Translations under genes and position numbers: made by a program | Shown: positions 19,427 to 30,000 of the stretch, piece after piece | Layout: each line of letters starts with the position of its first letter | How positions within the stretch are numbered: position 1 is the first letter of the stretch | Source of the DNA: Leadbetterella lacunae | GTDB lineage: Bacteria; Bacteroidota; Bacteroidia; Cytophagales; Spirosomataceae | Reading direction: 5' to 3' | DNA: 64,000 bases | NCBI RefSeq assembly: GCF_042649125.1 | Contig: NZ_JBHRYQ010000001.1 | Location: 3,162,001 to 3,226,000 of the forward strand | The notes under the pieces: model-generated | What the model was told of the DNA's origin: nothing | What the model saw: only the letters and a program-made list of their open reading frames with translations | Databases searched by the model: none

Positions 19427-22400
19427 TTAGTCAATATCAAGGATATTGTCGCTTGGCACTTTATCAATCATGATAAGCAGGGGATCTATTCCGCCTTTTT
19501 TAGGCTTTTCTTTTACCCAAACTTTTATATTTTGCTGGCCCTCTTTTATTTTATGGCGTTTGTAATAAATCAGATTTTCTTTGCCCCCTCTATTTTCACC
19601 ATATAAACCTACCCAAATCCACTCATTAAATTTCTGCGGACTTTCTTTGCCAATTTCATCGGCATAAAGTTTCTCTGCACTAATGTCTAACGAAACCTCG
19701 TATCCCCCATTTAGAGATTTTTGGCTTGCTTTGTTGGTTTGGAAATTATACAAAGTGATTTTTTGAAAAAGATCAGTAACTAAGTAACTCAAGCTATCTG
19801 GCATCACTGCCCGCACTTCTCTAACCAAATCTTTAGATGTAAGGTAAATGGGCTTCGGCTGATTCAAACCGTTTTTAAACTTGAATAAGAAGTTTTTCAA
19901 ACCTTGATTAAGTTTTTTTTCTCCGATATAATCCTGAATAGCATAAAGCACCAATGAGCCTTTTGTGCAATGTGTATTAGCTTGATTTTCGAAGCCCCCC
20001 AAAGGCACCTCTTTCTTTAACTCTCTTGGCCTGCTAGAAAGATATTCTTTAAGCTCATATTTAAGGAAATTTTCCATTTGGAGAGCATTTGAGTTTTTGC
20101 TCATTACCATCAAAGCAGAATACTCGACAAGCGACTCGGGGAGCATTAAAGAGCCCGCTTGGTCCGCAGGCACATTTTGGTGCCCCCACCATTGATACCC
20201 AACCTCTTGAGCAGTTACAAAAGTGACAAAATCAGGATCTATGGAATCGTCTATTTTTGAAACAAAACCCATGATTTCGCTGTAAGAGACGGTATTTGCA
20301 AACGACAGTGCGAAAGTCATAAATCGAGGAAATTCCATTATTCGCAACTGACTATACTGATACGGACCAAACTCTTTTTGATAATAATCCAGCGTGTTTT
20401 TCATAGCCGTCATCATACGGCCTATGTTAGCAGCGTGTTTTCGGTGATAAAAAACCTCCAAATTTACACCATTGTGGTTTTCTCTTTTTACTTCATATCT
20501 AGCAGAAACTATGGAGTATAAATTAACCATAGGCTTATTCATTTTATATGAAAAATACCTCCTATTATTTTTTATCCACTCTTTTTGCAGATATCCAGGT
20601 GTAATAGCTATTTGGTCTAACTCAGTACCCACTGTAGCCTCGAAATTAACAAAGTCTGCCCCCTGATTAAAGGCTGAACGTGAAAGCCCATTTTTACCCT
20701 TTCTCTTCAAAACCCAGTCATTGGCTTTCAAGCCTTTCTCTTTTCGCTTTTTTGGGTCTTGAAGTTCCATAATAGACATATAACCTATGGTAGGAAAATA
20801 ACTATTATTAATAAAAGTACCATTTTCTGCTGCTTGAACCTTTCCAAAGCTTTTTTCAAACCCATTAGTTTCATGTTTTATTTCAAAATCAAGCAAAACG
20901 CTATCTCCATTTTGTAAAGGCTTATCCAGTTTAAAAATATAAAACCCATGTTTTTTAACATATTTATCATCCAGCTTATTAGCCACATTTATTTTTAAAG
21001 CATTAACCAAGAGTTGATTATCAAAATTTTGCTGAACGTACACCTCCAGTATTAGCTCCTCATTTTTGTTTTTTAACCAGTAATGCCCTTGGACAAAAAA
21101 ATCTCGGGTAGAGGGATATAGTTCCATATTTAGCTTTACATCTACCACTTTAGGCTGGCTAGCATTATCATATTTTTTCAAATCCTTTTCAAACGCCACT
21201 TGTTCGTTTATATCTTCCTCTTCTGTTTGGTAGGTGTTGAGCACTTTTGTGTTGTAATATACTACGCCACCTAAACCTAAAGCCAATATTGTTAATAGAC
21301 CAATCGCAGTTTTTTGAAATCCATTTGTTTTCCCGGTTTTAACACGCGTTAAAATGCTCTCCTCGGCACCTCTTACCATCCATTTAGCTGCTAAAATAAA
21401 AAGTATAACGGCTATAGCTAACCAATAAACGGTAAGACATAAATACAACGGCAAAGAATGCCCAAAGCCATTCATGTCAGAATACTTAGCCAATGAACCT
21501 GAACCAAACTTAACAAAAGGGGTTAAAATACCTAATTTACTGAATACAAAATCACTAAATATTACTGCCAAAAATATTGCGTGACCTAAATATTTATTAT
21601 TGACAACAACATGAATAAAAAATCCCAGAAACATCAAGATCAGAAGGTTGATATAAAAATTTCCTAGAATCAATTGAAGATAAAGATTCAATTGAAAATC
21701 AAAAAAGCCCCTTACCGTTTGAAAATAAACCCCAGCCAAGATTCCTAAGCCCATAAATACACCAAAAGCCAAAGCCAAACCTAAATATTTGGCCGTCAAG
21801 ATTACCCAAGAAGGCACAGGCAAAGCGTCTTGAATCATATTAAACTTAACGTCTCGCTCACGCCATACCAAATCACCCACAAAGATGATCATCAACACGA
21901 GAGCGAAAGTACCCACTATATCACTAAGTGGTTCTAAAACAATACTGACATAAGGCACCAGGCCAGAACCATAGCTACCCTTAAGGTTATTGCCCAACAC
22001 AAAAAATATAAGGACCATTAAAATAGAAAACGCCACAAAAGGAATGCTTTTTACTACTTCCAAAAAGTATACTTGAGCCATGCCCAGCACTTTGTCTTTA
22101 TGCTCATAGAAGTTCTTGTAAGCATAAGGCATGGGAGCTCCACCAAACCGTCTTTTTTCTTTTGTTGCAACATTGCTTTGGGGTTTGCCTGAATTGATGA
22201 TTGTTTTAAACGAAAACAAATAATAGGTAAGCATCAAGATTAGCACTCCTACAAAAAGCCATATCAAGCGATTGAATAGAAAATCGCCTCTGAAGGGAAT
22301 ACTACTCACATTTTTTTGACTGATAGTCCAATATTTAACAAGGGAAAAATAGGCCTCAAACCCAAGGGGGTTCATATAAGAAAGTGTTTTTTCTAGCTCT

Positions 22401-22996
22401 ATTTTTGTAAAGAGCTTACTGAGCGACTGATTTAAAACAAAGAAAACCAAGGCTTGAAGAAACACATAAATCATTTTTCGACTCAAAGCCCCGACCATAA
22501 AAAACACCGCAGACAAAATAAAGGCATTTGAAAGAATATAAAAAAAGTAAGGATTAAAATAATTAAACAAACGAAAAGGACCCAATCGGTGTGCCTCTTG
22601 CCAAGGCATAGCCTGACCCAGCATCAAACCCAAGGGGATACTTAATAAAATAAGGCATAGCACAATAAAGGAGCCTATAAACCTACCAAATAGATAATCA
22701 AACTTTTTGATATTGGTAGTAAAAAACAAGGCTTCCATGTTGTTTTCAAAGTCTCTTAAAATAGCCCCCCCCATAACAAAGGAAATAATAAAGATAGAAA
22801 TGGTACCCATAATGGTGCTTAGGCTATAAATCCCATAAGTTCCGTTTTCTTTTATTTGCTCGCTAAAGAGAAATATTTCTTTGACTGGTGTAGCAGTAAA
22901 AACAAAAGCTAAAAAAAATAATAGAAAAAAAGAAACGTAAGTAGCTGGCCTAGCTTTTCGGTAGCTAAACTCAAACTTTAAAAAGTTTATCCACAT
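19427..22996 (-). CDS. ABC-2 permease fused to a degenerate M1-aminopeptidase-like domain
   Basis: A 1189-residue fusion known in Bacteroidota. The first ~590 residues hold two sets of membrane helices like ABC-2 permeases; the remainder, outside the membrane, is an M1-peptidase-like region. At about residue 930 the zinc motif HExxH reads QEVGYQWWGHQ: both histidines are replaced (Q and Y), while the downstream glutamate segment LPESLVEYSAL remains. Peptidase activity is therefore unlikely and a structural role is inferred. It is 5 bp downstream of the ATP-binding gene on the same strand, so the two form one transporter. Confidence 0.88.
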   Translation of the reverse strand: MWINFLKFEFSYRKARPATYVSFFLLFFLAFVFTATPVKEIFLFSEQIKENGTYGIYSLSTIMGTISIFIISFVMGGAILRDFENNMEALFFTTNIKKFDYLFGRFIGSFIVLCLILLSIPLGLMLGQAMPWQEAHRLGPFRLFNYFNPYFFYILSNAFILSAVFFMVGALSRKMIYVFLQALVFFVLNQSLSKLFTKIELEKTLSYMNPLGFEAYFSLVKYWTISQKNVSSIPFRGDFLFNRLIWLFVGVLILMLTYYLFSFKTIINSGKPQSNVATKEKRRFGGAPMPYAYKNFYEHKDKVLGMAQVYFLEVVKSIPFVAFSILMVLIFFVLGNNLKGSYGSGLVPYVSIVLEPLSDIVGTFALVLMIIFVGDLVWRERDVKFNMIQDALPVPSWVILTAKYLGLALAFGVFMGLGILAGVYFQTVRGFFDFQLNLYLQLILGNFYINLLILMFLGFFIHVVVNNKYLGHAIFLAVIFSDFVFSKLGILTPFVKFGSGSLAKYSDMNGFGHSLPLYLCLTVYWLAIAVILFILAAKWMVRGAEESILTRVKTGKTNGFQKTAIGLLTILALGLGGVVYYNTKVLNTYQTEEEDINEQVAFEKDLKKYDNASQPKVVDVKLNMELYPSTRDFFVQGHYWLKNKNEELILEVYVQQNFDNQLLVNALKINVANKLDDKYVKKHGFYIFKLDKPLQNGDSVLLDFEIKHETNGFEKSFGKVQAAENGTFINNSYFPTIGYMSIMELQDPKKRKEKGLKANDWVLKRKGKNGLSRSAFNQGADFVNFEATVGTELDQIAITPGYLQKEWIKNNRRYFSYKMNKPMVNLYSIVSARYEVKRENHNGVNLEVFYHRKHAANIGRMMTAMKNTLDYYQKEFGPYQYSQLRIMEFPRFMTFALSFANTVSYSEIMGFVSKIDDSIDPDFVTFVTAQEVGYQWWGHQNVPADQAGSLMLPESLVEYSALMVMSKNSNALQMENFLKYELKEYLSSRPRELKKEVPLGGFENQANTHCTKGSLVLYAIQDYIGEKKLNQGLKNFLFKFKNGLNQPKPIYLTSKDLVREVRAVMPDSLSYLVTDLFQKITLYNFQTNKASQKSLNGGYEVSLDISAEKLYADEIGKESPQKFNEWIWVGLYGENRGGKENLIYYKRHKIKEGQQNIKVWVKEKPKKGGIDPLLIMIDKVPSDNILDID

Positions 22997-23001
22997 GGCG
23001 A

Positions 23002-23886
23002 TTAGAAGGTTTGTGTAGGTGAAACAATGTGTTTGAAATATACATCTTCAAGGTCTGCCTGAACGAGTTTAAATTGCTCGAGTTTTTTCTCCGAATAAAT
23101 ATGAAAAACGGGATCTCCCATTTTCATTTTTTCAGAAATTACGTTATATCCATTTTTCAAAAACTCCACCTCTACATCTTTGTTTTTGGGCATAGCTTCA
23201 TATATAAATCCATCTATATCATTAATGGCATCAACCAGACGGCCTTCGTAGACAACCTGACCTTTGTTCATGATCGCCATTTTTTTACAAAGTTCCTTTA
23301 CGTCTTCCACTATGTGGGTAGAAAGTATAATCACACGGTCTTCGCTGAGGTTAGACAAGAGGTTATAGAATCGATTTCGCTCAGCGAGGTCGAGGCCTGC
23401 GGTGGGTTCGTCTACAATAAGCAGCTCTGGGTTTCCAAGTAAGGCTTGGGCTATACCAAACCGCTGTTTCATACCTATAGAGTAACTTCCCAGCCCCTTG
23501 GATTTGTGAGAGGTTAGATTTGTCTTTTCTAAAAGATAAGCCACCGTATCTTTTCGCTGTTTGCTATCGGTAATACCTTTTAACAATGCCAAGTGGTTTA
23601 GTAGAGTTTCAGCACTAACTTTTGGGTACACACCAAACTCCTGAGGCAAATAACCCAATACCTGTCGAATCTCGTCTTTTTGATTTACTACGTCTATATT
23701 ATTAAAAAACACTGTGCCGCTGTCTGGCTCTTGTATAGTAGCGATTGTCCGCATCAAAGAGGATTTGCCGGCACCATTAGGACCCAAAAGTCCGTAAATG
23801 CCATTGGGAATATTTAGGTTGACATTATTAAGTGCCTTTACATCGTTGGCATACGTTTTCGAGAGATTTTGAATTATTAAAGTCAT
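23002..23886 (-). CDS. ABC transporter ATP-binding protein
   Basis: A 294-residue ATPase of the ABC-2 type. Walker A is LLGPNGAGKSSLMRTIA, Q-loop GYLPQEFGVYP, signature LGSYSIGMKQRFGIAQALLG (variant of LSGGQ), and Walker B LLIVDEPTAGLDLAERN with switch histidine STHIVEDV. It energises the adjacent permease/M1 fusion; the transported molecule is unknown. Confidence 0.93.
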   Translation of the reverse strand: MTLIIQNLSKTYANDVKALNNVNLNIPNGIYGLLGPNGAGKSSLMRTIATIQEPDSGTVFFNNIDVVNQKDEIRQVLGYLPQEFGVYPKVSAETLLNHLALLKGITDSKQRKDTVAYLLEKTNLTSHKSKGLGSYSIGMKQRFGIAQALLGNPELLIVDEPTAGLDLAERNRFYNLLSNLSEDRVIILSTHIVEDVKELCKKMAIMNKGQVVYEGRLVDAINDIDGFIYEAMPKNKDVEVEFLKNGYNVISEKMKMGDPVFHIYSEKKLEQFKLVQADLEDVYFKHIVSPTQTF

Positions 23887-24335
23887 TTGATTCTTGGTTC
23901 AATCTGAGGATTTTATATTTAAACAAAAAACTATACTTTCTTTCTAACCTTAAAAATTAAAATATCAAATGAAGTATTCCCTATACGAATACTAATTTTC
24001 CAATAAAGTGAGAGTACATGAAAAAAAAATGGAGTTTCAGATATTTGGGAAAATATACCACTCAAAATACTACTTACGTAAGTGAAGAATATGCCGCCCC
24101 TCTCCATGAGATTCAGGAGAGAGGGCGGTTATTTCTTTTTGACTTCTATTTTTTGTGTGGCAGTGCTATTATTAAAAATTGTGTGTGTAATGTTTAAAAC
24201 AAGTTGTGTGGAACTTATTCTATTTTTAAGTGTGTGGACACTAATAGCGTGTCTTGATTTATGATTCAAAGGTGCGATTATTGAAAACGGTTTGCAAAAA
24301 AAATGTACCAAATTGGATATTGCCTATACGAAAAC
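23887..24335. other. intergenic region with palindrome and strong hairpin
   Basis: About 450 bp without a convincing gene. It contains the perfect palindrome ACTTACGTAAGT (24072-24083) and, 10 bp later, a 12-bp G+C-rich hairpin (24093-24128, one bulged A) followed on the plus strand by TTATTTCTTTTT. That would work as a plus-strand terminator although no plus-strand gene precedes it. CTATACGAA occurs near both ends of the region (about 23972 and 24322). Confidence 0.5.
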
Positions 24336-24995
24336 CTATGCAACCCAAGAATAATACGGCTTTAAGGCAATTGCAATTCCCATTAACTGATTTCTACCTT
24401 TAATATCTAGTTTTTGCATAATATTGGCCCGATGGTTATTTACTGTGGCCGTACTAATAAACAAGCGACTAGCAATTTGAGGAGTTGTAAAAGAGTTAGC
24501 AAGTGCTTGCATAATTTCAATTTCTCGGCGAGTAAGTGCCTTCAATAATGTGGCATCCGTAACCGAGACACTCTCATTGTCTGGAGTTTGATAAAACATT
24601 TTTTCGATAGTAGGCGAGGTGTATTTTCTACCTACAGAAACCTCTTGTAGTGCATAAAAAAACTCGCTCATACTTACATATGTAGGAATATGTCCTTCTA
24701 CTATTAAATTATGAAACACAGTTTGTGCTTCGTTAACATCTTTTGACATAAAAAGACACTTAGTAGCGGAGTTGGCTTGTTGCATTTCTTTTATTACTTC
24801 TATACCAGACATGCCCTCCAACGAGTTACTGATAACCAAAATGTCAGGTTGAAAGAGCATTCGTTTTTTTTGAAAATCAGCTCCAGAGGTAGTATATGAA
24901 ACTACATTATACTGGCGGTGCTCGAGAGCTTCTCTCAACACCTCACATAGCAAAGTACTACGGTGGCCAATTAATATTGTTTGTGAATTATTCAT
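24336..24995 (-). CDS. LuxR/NarL-type regulator with a pseudo-receiver domain
   Basis: A 219-residue response-regulator-like protein. The C-terminal LuxR helix-turn-helix is clear (LTRREIEIMQALANSFTTPQ and SRLFISTATVNNHRANIM). The receiver fold is kept, but where a phospho-acceptor Asp is expected the sequence is PDILVISNSLEGMSGIE (Ser instead of Asp). The N-terminal acidic pair is also missing (ILIGHRS). Phosphorylation control is therefore unlikely. It is the first regulatory gene at the left border of the RiPP island. Confidence 0.88.
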   Translation of the reverse strand: MNNSQTILIGHRSTLLCEVLREALEHRQYNVVSYTTSGADFQKKRMLFQPDILVISNSLEGMSGIEVIKEMQQANSATKCLFMSKDVNEAQTVFHNLIVEGHIPTYVSMSEFFYALQEVSVGRKYTSPTIEKMFYQTPDNESVSVTDATLLKALTRREIEIMQALANSFTTPQIASRLFISTATVNNHRANIMQKLDIKGRNQLMGIAIALKPYYSWVA

Positions 24996-25219
24996 TTTTT
25001 CTTAAAAGAAATAAGTAGTAAATATAGTTTCAAATTCCCTTTTGGATCCTGATCTGAAACCAGTTACATTGCCGAGTTTAGTAATTGTACTTTTTTTAAT
25101 AGTTAACTTTGTAGATTTCATAATTTCATTTAATTTGTGGAATGATTAATTTTAATGATTCAAAGAAAATTGGTTAAGGTTTCTCTGCAAATTATATTAC
25201 ACCAATTCATCCATTATAT

Positions 25220-26287
25220 ATGCAAAATGAAATAATCCACCTTCAATCCAAATTTTTAAAATTGCTATATGGAATTAACCAATTCGTACGTAACAACAAA
25301 CAAATAATCAAGAAACACATCTTGGGTTGGACAATTTATTGTTTAATTGAGTTTTGCTTTTCAGTCAGTATAGCTGCAATAATCCCCAGTAGCTTTATTA
25401 AAAACATAGTATACTTTATTCTATGCTTTTATGCAATATTGTTTGGGGCTTTTATACCTCAACTTCCTAAGAAAATACTTAAGGCAATTATAGTTAGCTT
25501 TTTTTTAGTAATTTTATTAGTGGCATTTAAATACTTTTTTGATTTTTATATTTATAAAATAAACTTTCCAAAAGATAAAAGTATCTTAAAAAACTACTTT
25601 GCATATGAAATTTGGAGAATTTACCAGCCTACCATTTATGCTTACGCATATTGGGTATACCTCAACTCAATTAAAGATCAAAAACTTAGACTAGAGGCAG
25701 AAAAAAAACTATTAAAAACTGAAATAGATTTTTTGAAAGCTCAGATTAACCCTCACTTTGTGTTTAACACCCTTAACTTTGTTTATAACAAGGTGGCGAG
25801 TATAGATAAAGAGTCAGGAGAGGCCATCATGAGCCTAACAAGACTAATGCGAAACAGTGTAGAAAGTACCAAGCATGAGCAAGCCACGATAGCAAGCGAG
25901 GTGAATATGATTGAGGAATATTTGTATTTACAAAAGCTACGATTTGGCAATAGGCTATGCGTGGAGTTTAAAAAAGAAGGACTATTTTCTTTTTTTGCTA
26001 TTCCTCCCCTAATATTAATAAGTTTAGTAGAAAATGCTTTTAAATATGGCATAATAGATGACGCTGAAAACCCCATTTACATTTCGATCAAAGTAGATAA
26101 AGATGCGTTATATTTTGTGTGTAAAAACAAAAAACGTGTCGATTTTGAAGACAAAGAAACCACTGCTATAGGCTTGGGGAATATTAAAAGACGACTTGAA
26201 ATATATTACGACCATAACTACGATTTATATGCCAACGAAACAATCGACATCTACGAAGTGTTTTTGAACATTAGGTGGAAAAAATAA
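25220..26287 (+). CDS. LytS/YehU-type sensor histidine kinase
   Basis: A 355-residue membrane kinase. Four hydrophobic segments lie in residues 28-150, then a short coiled coil (LRLEAEKKLLKTEIDFLKAQ). The His_kinase phosphorylation motif is INPHFVFNTLNFVYN, and the ATP-binding N-box is PPLILISLVENAFKYGI followed by AIGLGNIKRRLEIYY. No large extracellular sensor domain is visible, so the signal is probably membrane-embedded or a small peptide. The LytTR response regulator follows 61 bp later. Confidence 0.92.
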   Translation: MQNEIIHLQSKFLKLLYGINQFVRNNKQIIKKHILGWTIYCLIEFCFSVSIAAIIPSSFIKNIVYFILCFYAILFGAFIPQLPKKILKAIIVSFFLVILLVAFKYFFDFYIYKINFPKDKSILKNYFAYEIWRIYQPTIYAYAYWVYLNSIKDQKLRLEAEKKLLKTEIDFLKAQINPHFVFNTLNFVYNKVASIDKESGEAIMSLTRLMRNSVESTKHEQATIASEVNMIEEYLYLQKLRFGNRLCVEFKKEGLFSFFAIPPLILISLVENAFKYGIIDDAENPIYISIKVDKDALYFVCKNKKRVDFEDKETTAIGLGNIKRRLEIYYDHNYDLYANETIDIYEVFLNIRWKK

Positions 26288-26348
26288 TGTTTTATTTTGA
26301 TATATACTTAAATTACAGAATCAATAGTAACCCTAACCATATAACTAA

Positions 26349-27092
26349 ATGAACACAGACATAAATTGTATAATTGTTGATGACGAAGAGGCCGCCATCG
26401 CTATTCTTTCAAACTATGTTGCAAAACTTTCGTATCTAAACCTTAAGGCTGCCTTCTTAGACCCAATAGCAGCTCTCAATTATGCCCAAGAAAACGACGT
26501 AGACCTAGTTTTTTTGGATATTAATATGCCTAATATATCCGGAATAGGTTTTTTAGAGTTACTTAAGGGAAAGTCGAAGGTTATACTAACAACTGCCTAC
26601 ACCGACTATGCTCTAGAAGGATATAAATATGACATAGTAGACTACCTCACAAAACCCATCCCATTTGAGGCTTTTTTAAAGGCCTGCCAAAAAGCACAAT
26701 TGAGGCTTGGGACATCAGAAACAAATAAAACCCAAAACTCTAAAGACACCCTCGATGATTTCATTTTAGTAAAGGCCGACCGCAAAGGTAAATTTGTCAA
26801 AATTTTATTTTCAGAGATTATGTATATTGAGTCTATGAAAAACTATGTGGCCATATATACCAAACAACGCGAACAAATCATAACGCTTTTGTCTATGAGG
26901 GAACTCGAAGAACGCCTTCCTAGTGAGCATTTTTTCAGAACCCATAAAACTTACATAATAGCCCTTAATCAAATTAAAGTTATAGATGGAGGAGAGATTG
27001 TATTGTTAAATGAAAAAGACAGAATTCCGCTTGGCATCACTTATAGAGATAGTTTTTTTGCAATGCTAGAAAACAAAATGCTTAAGCAGTAA
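26349..27092 (+). CDS. LytTR-family response regulator
   Basis: Partner of the preceding kinase, 247 residues. The receiver has the acidic pocket (IIVDDEEAAI), the phospho-acceptor Asp in LVFLDINMPNISGIGF and the conserved Lys in DYLTKPIPFEAF. The C-terminal LytTR DNA-binding domain begins near FILVKADRKGKFVKILFSEI. The gene converges with and overlaps the 3' end of the LanB gene by 11 bp. It likely controls the neighbouring RiPP genes; direct targets are not shown. Confidence 0.93.
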   Translation: MNTDINCIIVDDEEAAIAILSNYVAKLSYLNLKAAFLDPIAALNYAQENDVDLVFLDINMPNISGIGFLELLKGKSKVILTTAYTDYALEGYKYDIVDYLTKPIPFEAFLKACQKAQLRLGTSETNKTQNSKDTLDDFILVKADRKGKFVKILFSEIMYIESMKNYVAIYTKQREQIITLLSMRELEERLPSEHFFRTHKTYIIALNQIKVIDGGEIVLLNEKDRIPLGITYRDSFFAMLENKMLKQ

Positions 27093-30000
27093 CCGTTTGT
27101 TTTTTCTGTCTTGCAATTTGTGAAATATAGTTCCGCAGCAAAAAATCATACATCAAAAGTTCATGCAGGCGTTGATTAGAGCTAACTAATCTATTGATAT
27201 GCATATGAATAAAACTTGCTAACAGCTGATCGACTTTAGGGTTTAGTGTTCCAATTTCATTCGCAGTTTTTTCCAAAACACCCATTCTAGAATCCCAAAT
27301 CTCGTCTAAATAATTATCGCTATTTTCTAAAAATTCACCAATCTCTTTTTTGTTTTCTCTATATTTTTTATCCAGTTGGCTTTTTAGATCTTGGTTCATC
27401 CGAAATTCTGCTGCAAACCCATTTCTAATACTTTCAACCAGATTTTTTTTGTTTTGTAAAGAATACCCAAAAATGTTCAAAAGTTTATCTATTGACCTTA
27501 AGCCCCAAAGCCATTTAGTACCCTCACGAAGGTCTCCGTCAGTAGCCTCCAAAAAATCTAGATAGGCTGTGCTGTCTAGGTAAAAAATAGTCTCCGCTTG
27601 CGAAATTGTATTATACCCATATCGCTCCAGCTCTCTTTTGTATGTATCTGTTTGTATTTTCCAAATACCTTCAAATGGCTTAACGTAAAGCTTTACAAGA
27701 TCTACTATAGACTGCAGATGAGAACTATTGGTTAAGTGAAACCGCACTCTAATATGTGAGTTAGGGTCAGTATATCTTATAAAAAACCATTTATCTATCC
27801 ATTTTTCACTTTGAGCCTTTTCAACTACCCACTTTATTCCATTTTGTAATATGTTATCAGCAGATTTGGCACCACAATAAAACTTTAAATAAAGCCATTC
27901 TGAGCCTATGCTAAAGTTTCGCTTTATTTCTTCGTTGTTTAATTCCAAATTAAGATTGGTATATACAGGCTCATTACGAATAAGTGCAGCAACAAACTGA
28001 TTAGCAACATGCTCACCCTGAGCATTTTTTGTTGGCATGGCGTTATTTAAAAAACTCTCTTTTAAAACCACCCACGTTTTATTTTTTATTGCACTTTTAA
28101 AAATATCAAACAAAACACAGTTTGAAGTATCAATAAAAAGCTCATTATCACCTTCGGTAAATAAAAAAGTAGACGGAAGACTTTCTTCGTTTCTCCATTT
28201 CAAAATATCCTCAACTGATTCTAATTTACAAATTCTTAAGATTTGCCTATGATTAAACTGCCACATGGCAGGGCTTAGTATTACGTTGTCTAAAACTACC
28301 CTTGGCAAAAAAGTAAATTCCTTGCCAATGTCCCCCCAACTAAAACCAACTCCTGCCTGAAAATTTTGTGTCTGCAAGTCACATAAAAACTGATAAACCG
28401 GCAATGCATTATAAGTAAAATTATGAGCAGACCCCAAACGGGGAACAATGAGTGTATTGGAAGGTTTGTGTCTTAAAAAAATCTTATTATGTCTGACTGA
28501 AATAAAAATATCTTTCAATAAAAATTGATGGTCAATATCCTTAGAAGAATTCGCCAAAAAAGGAATTTCATAGTCCCTGAATCCTGGACGTAACAATATA
28601 TTACCAATTCTACTTTCTGGCAAATGTACAATTTCAGCAAAAACCACCTCATTATTTAAATCCTGCTCCTGTTGGGCTATATCTATCACCATAGCTTTTA
28701 TACCTGCATGAGCATGAGCAAACCTACCTATTAGATTTGCGGCACTACTGCCGCCTACGTTTTCTAAGACTATTTGTTTTTCATTTACTATTCTAAACAT
28801 AACCGAAGAAGAGGCACACAAATCAGGTTTGACATTTGACTCTTCAAAGCCAAACTCTGAAAACATAACTTCGTACTTTTTATTTATATAAGTTCTGTTT
28901 AATAACCTAAATATTTTTTTTTGGTTTTCTGTCCAGGAAATCTTATCAATGCCTTTCGTCTCGGTAAGCCTAACTCCGTCTATAAGCGGCGTAAAGTCTC
29001 CTGCTATATTGTCTAAATAGCCTACACCCATTTCGGTATCTAAAGCGTGTAGCAATGAAACTTCTTCGTCTTCATATCTGTCATAAAACCTAGCAATAAA
29101 ATTTGAGATATTGGGCCTTTGTAAATCACCGCTTAGAGAGCTGAGCTGTTTAATGGCATTCAAAATCCCCAATTGAAATTTTGAATCTATTGTACTTGAG
29201 GAAGTTACAATATTTTTATCTACTTGAAAAAGCTTACTTTCATCAAACGGCACCCCAATAGCTTTAAGTAATTCTATAATTTGCAGATAAAAATCCGTCC
29301 CATTGGCCATTCTATTATCAAGCTTTAATAACAGTGCCTCCGTTTTACATAGCTTATCTAATATTGAAACTAGTTGAGGGTCTTTAAGCCTTACCTGATT
29401 TAAAACAGAAAGAATTTGAGATAAAAACTCTGCACCCGTTATTGCAGGGTCCAATTCACTTATTAACAACTGACAATCTATTAATTCGTTTACAAACGAA
29501 AAAGCCTCCTCTTCAGAAATATCTTCGGAACCAATAGTGGAAACAATCTCTTGCATATTAGCTCCCGACCTCGCTATGGACAAAACTGCACTAATGTATT
29601 CGTTATTTTTTATCGAGCTAATTTGATGCTCCCTAATACCGCCAATGTAGTTGTATTCAATATACCTAATGTCATCATCAATTAAATAAATACTTGAATT
29701 GGGAGAAAAAGAAACACTTTGCCTTACGCAGTCGATTTTAACTAGATACAAGGCCAAGGCACATAAATAGTCCATATCGAGACGCGTATGCCTATCAGAA
29801 CAGTTACTAATGGTAATGTTTGTACTAGAACCCCAATTTACCACTCCTACCCCTGCAAAAAGACCAAAAGGCGTACAGCGGGTTCTACTACGCATCAAAT
29901 ATTTTGCAAGAGAATAGGCGATGTTTTGATTTTCTTTTAATGAAAAATCCTTAACATCCATTGCTGCCCTAAAAAGCACAGGTGAGGCTAAGTATACAGC

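Noticed and set aside
24082..24264. Possible 60-codon plus-strand ORF rich in hydrophobic residues
   Set aside because: It runs through the G+C-rich hairpin and has no recognisable start signal or family; it is more likely a chance frame.
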